From Amycolatopsis sp. (lineage in GTDB: Bacteria > Actinomycetota > Actinomycetes > Mycobacteriales > Pseudonocardiaceae): 54,417 nt of DNA. Under the pieces are notes generated by a model, which was given only the letters and a program-made list of their open reading frames with translations, ran no database searches and had not been told where the DNA came from. A program made the translations under genes and the position numbers. The DNA lies in the NCBI RefSeq assembly GCF_025464955.1, contig NZ_JAODNM010000016.1, positions 1 through 54,417 on the forward strand, in the 5' to 3' direction. Within the stretch, counting starts at the first letter, position 1, and every line of letters begins with the position of its first letter. Shown here in pieces: positions 47,615 to 54,417 of this stretch.

Positions 47615-47630
47615 GATCAAGGAGCGAGAA

Positions 47631-48557
47631 ATGCGTGCGGTGACCCAGGATGAATTCGGCGGCCCGGAGGTGCTGCGGGTGGTCGAGACAGAGCTCCCGT
47701 CGCCCGGCGCGACCGAGGTGCTCGTGCGGGTCCATGCGGCCGGGATCAACCCCGTCGACTGGAAGTCGCGCGTCCAGGAGGTCTTCCTCGGCGCGCCACC
47801 GTTCATCCTCGGCTGGGACGTGTCCGGCGTCGTCGAGGAGGTCGGGTTCGGTGCCACCGGGTTCGAGGTCGGCGATGAAGTCCTTGGCATGCCTTGGTTT
47901 CCCCGCCAGGCCGGGGCGTACGCCGAGTACGTCACCGCGCCGTCGCGCCAGTTCGTGCGCAAGCCGTCCGGGCTGTCGCACGTCGAGGCCGCGGGCCTGC
48001 CGCTGGCCGGGCTGACGGCGTGGCAGGGGCTGGTCGACGTCGCGAATGTCCAAGCGGGACAACGTGTTCTGGTCGACGCGGCGGCCGGCGGGGTCGGGCA
48101 CCTGGCGGTGCAGATCGCCAAGGCGCGCGGCGCGTATGTACTGGGGACGGCGAGCGCGCCGAAGCACGACTTCCTGCGGTCCCTCGGCGTCGACGAGCCG
48201 ATCGACTACCACGACAAGAACGCGACCGCGACCGATCTCGATCTCGTGTACGGGCTGGTCGGCGAGCAGAGCGACCTGCGCTGGCTGACCGGAATCCGCA
48301 AGGGCGGCCTGCTGATCGGCGTCCCGGGCGGGGTCGCGGAGTCTGTTGGCGCGAAGGCGGACGAACTGGGCGTGCGGACCGCGCCGCAGCTCGTCGAGCC
48401 GGACCAGGTCGGGCTACTCGGGCTGACCGCGCTCGTCGACGCCGGTCACCTGCGGGTCCACGTCGAGCAGACGTTCCCGCTCGAAGAAGTCGGCAAGGCA
48501 CACGAACTCGGCGAGACCGGCCGCCTCGCCGGCAAACTCGTCCTCACCGTGGTGTGA
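47631..48557 (+). CDS. NADP-dependent quinone oxidoreductase-like (zinc-free MDR) protein
   Basis: 308 residues from ATG 47631, with AAGGAG upstream. Medium-chain reductase fold: MRAVTQDEFGGPEVLRVVE, AAGINPVDWKSR, GWDVSGVVEEVG, the nucleotide site AAAGGVGHLAVQIAKARGAYV and a C-terminal PLEEVGKAHELGETGRLAGKLVLTV. The zinc ligands of true alcohol dehydrogenases are absent. It probably reduces quinones or reactive enones, in line with control by an HxlR sensor. Confidence 0.92.
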   Translation: MRAVTQDEFGGPEVLRVVETELPSPGATEVLVRVHAAGINPVDWKSRVQEVFLGAPPFILGWDVSGVVEEVGFGATGFEVGDEVLGMPWFPRQAGAYAEYVTAPSRQFVRKPSGLSHVEAAGLPLAGLTAWQGLVDVANVQAGQRVLVDAAAGGVGHLAVQIAKARGAYVLGTASAPKHDFLRSLGVDEPIDYHDKNATATDLDLVYGLVGEQSDLRWLTGIRKGGLLIGVPGGVAESVGAKADELGVRTAPQLVEPDQVGLLGLTALVDAGHLRVHVEQTFPLEEVGKAHELGETGRLAGKLVLTVV

Positions 48558-48582
48558 CTGGTCCGCCGGCCGTGTAGCCGCA

Positions 48583-48625
48583 CGTGAGTGTTCCGACCGG
48601 TTCTAACCCGGCCGGAACACTCACG
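48583..48625. repeat. Palindromic repeat, GTGAGTGTTCC family, copy 3
   Basis: CGTGAGTGTTCCGACCGG, TTCTAA, then CCCGGCCGGAACACTCACG. It lies between the convergent oxidoreductase and PI-PLC genes and likely terminates both. Confidence 0.88.
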
Positions 48626-48640
48626 AGCCCTAGTCGGAAG

Positions 48641-49663
48641 TCAGCCGCGCGGGAGGACCAGCGGCAGGACGGTGGTCAGGCCCGTCCAGTCCGCGGTGAT
48701 CACGGAAGCGTGCTGCTTCGCGAGGTCGGTCACGCGCTGGGTGGCCTGGTCGACCGTCGGGGTGTGGGCGTCGATGGCCGGCGCGACGTTCTCGCCGTCC
48801 GTCATGACCAGGTAGTAGTGGTTCGAGTCGAACCACCACGGGCCGGTCTGGGTGACCCACGCGTTGGCATCCCCGTCGAACACGACGAACCACGGCTGCT
48901 GCGTCGAGGTGAACCTCGACCGCGGGTCGCCGGGGGCCGCGTTGTGCACGGTCGGGAAGATGTTCGCGTTGGCGAGCTGGCCTGAGTTCTTCAGGCCGAT
49001 CAGGTAGTCCGCGTACTCGACGTCTGTGTGGTAAGTGTCCGTCGGGTTCTGCTCCTCGACCGTGCCGGGGATGATCTCGACGATCGACTTGCCTTTGAGC
49101 GAGTCGCGCGTAGCCCAGTTGTCCGCCTTCGACGCGGCGTCGAGCGTGGGGTAGTTCCCGAGCAGGTCGATCGGCTTGTAGATGTGGCCGCCGAGGTGTG
49201 CGTTGAAGGACGCGTCCAGCAGCGCCGGGCCCATGCCGGTGTTGGCGGAGAAGCCGGTCTTCATCTCGAGCTTGATCGTCAGCGGGCCCTTGTCGGGGTG
49301 CGCGTTCTGCCAGATCCGGATGTCGTCGAGGCAGTTCTCCAGGTTCTTGTTCTGGCCACCGGTGTAGAGGTCGGCCACGGTGTTCGCCGCCACGCAGTTG
49401 TTCTGGTTGCCCAGCGGGTTGCTGTGGCTGACCTTCCACTCGTGCGTGATGAAGTCCGGCCAGACATCGAGTTCGATCAGCGCGGAGCCCGCGTCGAGCG
49501 CCTGAGCGAGGTACGGGTAGGCGGCGGGGTCGTAGGTGTTGTGCACCCCGACCGTCGTCGCCCCGGAAAGCTTCGCCGGATCCGCGCCTGCTGTGGCGCT
49601 GGTGACCAGCGATCCCGCTACCAGCGCGCCAACCACCAGCGCTACCGAGGAGAATCTCATCAT
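48641..49663 (-). CDS. Secreted Ca2+-dependent phosphatidylinositol phospholipase C-like protein
   Basis: 340 residues from ATG 49663, with GAAGGGA upstream; an adjacent ATG follows. A signal peptide ends near ATAGADP. It resembles the streptomycete PI-PLC family: VGVHNTYDPAAYPYLAQALDAGSALIELDVWPD, HSNPLGNQNNC, LEMKTGFS and a long C-terminal part with WFDSNHYYLVMTDGEN. The first His and the acidic residues of ELDVW and KLEMK fit the active site. It would cleave phosphatidylinositol outside the cell. Divergent from the second thiD. Confidence 0.82.
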   Translation of the reverse strand: MMRFSSVALVVGALVAGSLVTSATAGADPAKLSGATTVGVHNTYDPAAYPYLAQALDAGSALIELDVWPDFITHEWKVSHSNPLGNQNNCVAANTVADLYTGGQNKNLENCLDDIRIWQNAHPDKGPLTIKLEMKTGFSANTGMGPALLDASFNAHLGGHIYKPIDLLGNYPTLDAASKADNWATRDSLKGKSIVEIIPGTVEEQNPTDTYHTDVEYADYLIGLKNSGQLANANIFPTVHNAAPGDPRSRFTSTQQPWFVVFDGDANAWVTQTGPWWFDSNHYYLVMTDGENVAPAIDAHTPTVDQATQRVTDLAKQHASVITADWTGLTTVLPLVLPRG

Positions 49664-49780
49664 GTTCCCTTCACCGACCGGGAGTGTCGTCCGGCTAACA
49701 CTGTGCCAACAGGATTGCCGCCACGTGAAGAGGGAATGGCCGAATGGACTAGACCAGAAGTCGGGAACGAGACTTATTAC

Positions 49781-50614
49781 ATGACGAAAACTTCGCCCCC
49801 TGTCACAGCATTGACCATCGCCGGCTCCGATTCCGGCGGTGCGGCGGGACTTCAGGCAGACCTCCGCACGTTCCTGACCTGCGGGGTTCACGGGCTCGTG
49901 GCGGTCACCGCGGTCACCGTGCAGAACACGCTGGGGGTGCACGACCGGGCCGACATCCCGCCGCACATCGTTGCCGGGCAGATCAAAGCTGTCTCGCAGG
50001 ACATGGGCGTGGGCGCGGCGAAAACGGGGATGCTCGCGTCCGCGGAGATCATCCACGCCGTCGCGAAAGCCTGCGACGAAGCGGACATCGGCCGCGATCT
50101 GCGCGTACCGTTCGTCGTCGACCCGGTCGCCGCGTCGATGAGCGGACAGCCGTTGTTCGACGACGCCGGCTTGGCCGCGGTGCGCCACGAACTGCTGCCG
50201 AGGGCGACGGTGCTCACGCCGAACCTCGACGAGGTCCGGCTGCTCACCGGGATGACTGTGACCACCCGCGAGCAGATGCACCAGGCCGCCGCCGTTCTGC
50301 AGCGCCTCGGTCCGAAATACGTACTGGTCAAAGCCGGGCACCTGACCGAGGACCCGGAATGCGTCGACGTCCTGTTCGACGGCTCGAGGTTCGTCGAGCT
50401 ACCCGGCCCGCGCTATCCGACGCCGCACACCCACGGAGCCGGCGATACCATGGCGTCCGCGCTCACGGCGGGCCTGGCGAAGGGGATGTCCGTCGTCGAG
50501 GCCGCTCGCTACGCCAAGTGGTTCGTTCAGAACGCCGTCGAGCACGCGTACCCGATGGGCGCCAAAGTCGGCCCGGTCTCGGCGTTCTGGCGGCTGGCTC
50601 CGGAGGAGTTCTAG
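49781..50614 (+). CDS. thiD: HMP/HMP-phosphate kinase ThiD, second copy
   Basis: 277 residues from ATG 49781. It has the same motifs as the first: LTIAGSDSGGAAGLQADLRTF, AAKTGMLASAEII, VVDPVAASMSG, TPNLDEVRLL and PHTHGAGDTMASAL. It is not behind a riboswitch and stands alone, so it is expected to be made even when TPP is plentiful and may serve salvage of HMP. The stop overlaps the convergent MarR gene by 4 bases. Confidence 0.95.
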   Translation: MTKTSPPVTALTIAGSDSGGAAGLQADLRTFLTCGVHGLVAVTAVTVQNTLGVHDRADIPPHIVAGQIKAVSQDMGVGAAKTGMLASAEIIHAVAKACDEADIGRDLRVPFVVDPVAASMSGQPLFDDAGLAAVRHELLPRATVLTPNLDEVRLLTGMTVTTREQMHQAAAVLQRLGPKYVLVKAGHLTEDPECVDVLFDGSRFVELPGPRYPTPHTHGAGDTMASALTAGLAKGMSVVEAARYAKWFVQNAVEHAYPMGAKVGPVSAFWRLAPEEF

Positions 50615-51042
50615 TCTTCGTCGATCAAGAGGGCTTCGAGGGCAGGGAGAGCCACCTTGAGGGCCTCGCGGTGTTCCTCGGACAGCCTGTCGAGGCGGTT
50701 GTTGAGCTCCTGGACCCGCGTCGAGCGGACGCCCGAGATCAGCCGCACGCCCTCCTCGGTGGCCGTGGCGAGCCAGGCACGGCGGTCGACCGGGTCGGAC
50801 TCGCGCCGGACGTATCCCGTCTCGACCAGCGACGCGATGATGCGGGACATCGTCGCGGCGGCCACGCCCTCCTTCGCCGCGAGGTCGCCGAGGCGCAGTT
50901 GCCCGTGGTTGACCAGCGTGGCCAGCGCCGAGATGGCGCCGTGCCCTGGCCCGGGGCTGCCCGCCTGCCGCAGTGAGCGGGAGAGCCTGCCGATGGCAAG
51001 GAACAGCCTGCCCGAAACGTCCTGTGTCGACGACGTGATCAC
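50611..51042 (-). CDS. MarR-type regulator
   Basis: 143 residues from GTG 51042, with AAGGAG upstream. MarR winged helix: ISALATLVNHGQLRLGDLAAKEGVAAATMSRIIASLVETGYVRRESDPVDRRAWLATATEEG, with the DRR beta-wing. It lies 97 bases after thiG on the same strand and could be a late member of the thiOSG transcript. Target unknown. Confidence 0.92.
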   Translation of the reverse strand: MITSSTQDVSGRLFLAIGRLSRSLRQAGSPGPGHGAISALATLVNHGQLRLGDLAAKEGVAAATMSRIIASLVETGYVRRESDPVDRRAWLATATEEGVRLISGVRSTRVQELNNRLDRLSEEHREALKVALPALEALLIDED

Positions 51043-51139
51043 CGCAAGCTCCTTAGCGTGGCCCGGCTGCTGACGCACCCGGGAAAGTGCCGTCAACGAT
51101 ACGTGCGAAACACGTGGATCCAGGTAAAGACTGGTGTTG

Positions 51140-52105
<966 letters not shown>

Positions 52106-52106
<1 letters not shown>

Positions 52107-53194
52107 CAGACTCGCTCCGTACTCTTCAGGCTCGGAAGGCGGCGCGGGTGAGCCGCCTCGGCGTGCGGGGGTAGCTCGGACCCGGCCAGCAGCGCGACGA
52201 TCGCGTCGGCCGTGACGGGTGCGAGCAACAGCCCGTTGCGATGGTGTCCGGTAGCGGCGAGGACGCCGTCGCCAAGGTCCCCGATGAACGGGAGGTTGTC
52301 GACGCTGGCGGCACGCAGCCCGGCGGCCATCTCGACGAGTTCGTACTCGGCGATGCTGGGGAAGACGCGCTCGGCGCCTTCAAGCAGCTCACGGACGCCC
52401 CTAGCGGCGACGGTCTCGTCGAAACCGGCCTCGTACTGCGTCGCGCCGAGCACGAGCTCGCCGTCCGCCCTGGGCACGAGGTAGATCGGGCGGCCCTCGA
52501 CGACCGCGCGCACGGTCCGTTCCGGCGGTGGCAGACAGCCGCGGCGCGGACGCAGGCGCAGGATCTCGCCCTTGAGCGGACGCACTCCCCCGGCCAACGC
52601 CGGGTGCAGCCGTCCGCTCCACGCTCCGGCTGCGATGACCACGACGTCCGCGTCGACGGATTCGACGTCGACAATGGTCTCGGTGACGAACTGAACGCCG
52701 CGTTGTTCCGCCGCTTTACGAAGGGAGACAAGGAGTTTCCGGTTGTCCACGGCGAGGTCTCCGGGCACGGAAAGTCCACTTCGGACGGACCCGCCGACGC
52801 CCGGTTCGAGGCGGCGGGCTTCCCGTCCGGTCAGGACTTCGACCTCGCGGCCGAGCGAGGTCAGGTACCCGGCGAGGATTTCGAGGTGCTCGACGTCTGC
52901 GCGATCGAGTCCGACGACGAGCGTGCCCTTCTCGGACAACCCCGGGTCGAAGCCCTCCTCGGCCAGCTCTCGGGCGAACGCCGGCCAACGGCGCAGGGAC
53001 TCCTCGCCCAGGCTGAGGACGTCTTCCTCGCCCGGCCATGCCTCGGTGACGGGCGCCAGCATGCCGCCGGCCAGCCAGGACGCGCCGCGGCCCGGCGTGG
53101 GGTCATAGACGGTGACGCTGTGCCCGCGCCCGGCCGCGCGCCAGGCCACGGACAGGCCGATGACACCGCCGCCGACCACTGCGAGTTCACTCAT
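52106..53194 (-). CDS. thiO: Glycine oxidase ThiO
   Basis: 362 residues. FAD-binding GGGVIGLSVAWRAAGRG at the N-terminus, then SWLAGGMLAPVTEAWPGEED and the C-terminal substrate side RAASVDNLPFIGDL and TGHHRNGLLLAPVTADAI. It oxidises glycine to dehydroglycine for ThiG. It is the first gene behind the minus-strand TPP riboswitch. Confidence 0.96.
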
Positions 53195-53197
53195 GAG

Positions 53198-53292
53198 ATC
53201 ACGCTCCCTGCGCCGGCATGATCCGGATCAGGTTCCACGGTCGGAGCGCTGTCGGCTCCCTCTCAGCCCGTGCTCGGGCTCCCGTGCGGACC
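53198..53292 (-). promoter_or_regulatory. TPP riboswitch of thiO-thiS-thiG
   Basis: Read on the minus strand: CACGGGAGCCC, GGGCTGAGAGGG, then ACCGTGGAACCTGATCCGG and ATGCCGGCGCAGGGAGCG. The last AGGGAG is the probable ribosome site for thiO. All core TPP segments are present. Confidence 0.95.
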
Positions 53293-53312
53293 ACCCCACC
53301 GTAGCGCGCGGG

Positions 53313-53318
53313 TACCCT
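53313..53318 (+). promoter_or_regulatory. -10 box of a leaderless thiE promoter
   Basis: TACCCT is followed by exactly 7 bases and then the thiE ATG at 53326, with no ribosome site. This is the spacing expected when transcription starts at or next to the ATG. The promoter lies only about 20 bases from the 5' end of the opposite-strand riboswitch. Confidence 0.6.
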
Positions 53319-53325
53319 CGCCGCC

Positions 53326-53991
53326 ATGCCTGGGCTCAGTGGTGACCTGATCCGCAAACGCCTCGCCGACGCGCGGCTCTACCTGTGCACGGACGCGCGG
53401 ACCGACCGCGGCGACCTCGCGGAGTTCGTCGACGCGGCCCTGTCCGGCGGCGTCGACGTCATCCAGCTCCGGGACAAGACCATCGAGGCGAAGCAGGAGC
53501 TGGCGGCGCTGGAGGTGCTCGCCGAAGCGTGCGCGCGGCATGGCGCGTTGCTGTCGGTGAACGACCGCGCCGACGTCGCGCTCGCCGTCGACGCGGACGT
53601 CCTGCACCTGGGCCAGGACGACATCCCCGTGTCGCTCGCACGCCGGATCCTGGGCGACGACGTCGTCATCGGCCGGTCGACGCACTCCGTCGAGCAGGCC
53701 ACCGCGGCCGCCGACGAGGAGGGCACGGACTACTTCTGCACCGGCCCCTGCTGGCCGACACCGACCAAGCCCGGCCGCCCCGCGCCCGGCCTCGACCTCG
53801 TCCGCGCGACGGCCGCGCTCGGCACGTCACGGCCTTGGTTCGCGATTGGCGGCATCGACCTGGAACGCCTGCCCGAGGTCCTTGACGCCGGCGCGTCGCG
53901 GATCGTCGTCGTCCGCGCCCTCACCCACGCGGAGGACCCCACGGCCGCTGCCCGCACCCTGCGCGCCCAGGTGGCGGGGCACGTTTCGTGA
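53326..53991 (+). CDS. thiE: Thiamine phosphate synthase
   Basis: 221 residues. It joins HMP diphosphate and the thiazole phosphate into thiamine phosphate. Motifs: [45 protein letters not shown] and the phosphate-binding FAIGGI. The TGA at 53989-53991 is supplied by the palindromic repeat that begins at 53987. It is divergent from thiOSG and seems to lack a riboswitch. Confidence 0.97.
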   Translation: MPGLSGDLIRKRLADARLYLCTDARTDRGDLAEFVDAALSGGVDVIQLRDKTIEAKQELAALEVLAEACARHGALLSVNDRADVALAVDADVLHLGQDDIPVSLARRILGDDVVIGRSTHSVEQATAAADEEGTDYFCTGPCWPTPTKPGRPAPGLDLVRATAALGTSRPWFAIGGIDLERLPEVLDAGASRIVVVRALTHAEDPTAAARTLRAQVAGHVS

Positions 53992-54011
53992 GTGTTCCGG
54001 CCGGTTAGAAC
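53987..54011. repeat. Truncated palindromic repeat, GTGAGTGTTCC family, copy 4
   Basis: CGTGAGTGTTCCGGCCGG then TTAGAAC, after which the expected complementary arm is missing. The break coincides with the IS4-type element end, so the IS probably inserted at the palindrome centre. Confidence 0.85.
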
Positions 54012-54036
54012 GCAATGCCACGTAGCTTAAGTCGAT
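54012..54036. mobile_element. End of an IS4-type insertion sequence
   Basis: Inward from about 54012: GCAATGCC, then CTTAAGTC and CTTGCT. The transposase stop lies about 15 bases inside, which is close but normal for compact elements. A related end is seen at 117-146. Confidence 0.7.
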
Positions 54037-54417
54037 CTTGCTGTGTGGGTGAGGCTGTGCAGCACGATCGTGGGTGGGCTGGGGTGGCGTGTGCTTGCCG
54101 GTTCGGTGCGTTTCTTGACACGGTAAGCGTTGTGCCGTAAGCGTTTCACCGCGCGAGGGCAGCTGCGGTCCCGGCGCGGTGGGAGAGGTTTGCGGGTGAT
54201 GTCGGCCATGATGGCCGGGAGTGCGTCAGCCCAGGTCTGAGGGGGGGAAACCCGCCGTGCCGGTAGCGGTACGGCGGGCGATGCGCAGGGCCCGGGTGTA
54301 GCTGATCCGGTCGGGGTCGAGGTCCGCGGCTTCAGCGGCTCGGGCGATGAGGACGCTGAGTGCGTAGTGCACGGTCAGCCACGCCCAGATCTCCTGATGC
54401 ACCAGCTCAGGCAGCCG
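54027..54417 (-). pseudogene. IS4-family transposase, C-terminal part, frameshifted, partial at window edge
   Basis: The visible part matches the C-terminus of actinobacterial IS4-type transposases: LVHQEIWAWLTVHYALSVLI, DPDRISYTRALRI, then PRAVKRLRHNAYRVKK. The frame breaks at a run of seven G (plus strand, 54241-54247): as read it goes FPPSDLG-stop, whereas six G would join it to WADALPAIMADITRKP and the final stop at 54027. So the gene is either broken, or the run is miscounted. The DDE catalytic region lies outside the window. Confidence 0.8.

Overview
The window is high-GC DNA from an actinobacterium, most likely Pseudonocardiaceae (Amycolatopsis-like). The reasons are the conservon genes (NIT-type kinase, roadblock, DUF742, small GTPase), a DUF397/DUF5753 remnant, a lone GroEL2, an SARP-NB-ARC-TPR regulator, frequent GTG starts with GTGA/ATGA overlaps, and several genes that look leaderless. 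Species is inference; no rRNA is present.

Layout. Bases 1-181: a truncated unknown ORF and an IS-end-like sequence abutting a palindromic repeat. 207-6699 (minus): conservon cvnA-B-C-D followed by an extra B-C pair. 7223-10692 (plus): a complete ABC importer (lipoprotein, two permeases, ATPase) of the NrtA/SsuA/TauA type. 10747-12681 (minus): benzoylformate decarboxylase-like enzyme coupled to DUF397, with a truncated regulator. 12753-14100: two small actinobacterial genes and cutC. 14112-17000 (minus): an orphan second cvnA. 17213-18172 (plus): an orphan paralogous binding protein. 18169-27807: mixed accessory genes (XPB helicase, DUF4253 gene behind two LexA-like boxes, DUF72, SARP regulator, menC, nucleotidyltransferase, PspC).

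From 27.9 to 54 kb the gene set matches a block known from Mycobacterium tuberculosis (groEL2 Rv0440, moeA2, psd, pssA, AAA ATPase Rv0435c, Rv0431/Rv0430, def, thiC, thiD, thiG, thiS, thiO, thiE). Accessory genes are inserted: a Ser/Thr kinase and AIM24 protein, an MFS/ArsR pair, a GH15 enzyme, an HxlR/oxidoreductase pair, a secreted PI-PLC, a second thiD and a MarR gene. The thiamine genes supply both halves of TPP: thiC-thiD make the pyrimidine, thiO-thiS-thiG the thiazole, and thiE joins them. Two TPP riboswitches control thiC-thiD and thiOSG. psd-pssA make phosphatidylethanolamine via phosphatidylserine. The right edge is an IS4-type element with a frameshift.

Most notable: (i) a CvnA-like kinase is divergently paired with an NrtA-like binding protein twice, with both partners paralogous; (ii) several families of perfect palindromes sit at gene ends, and IS-like ends at both window edges interrupt such palindromes; (iii) two tandem LexA-type boxes precede a DUF4253 gene; (iv) good leaderless promoters can be read at thiE, cdc48-like, def, glsB-like and arsR.
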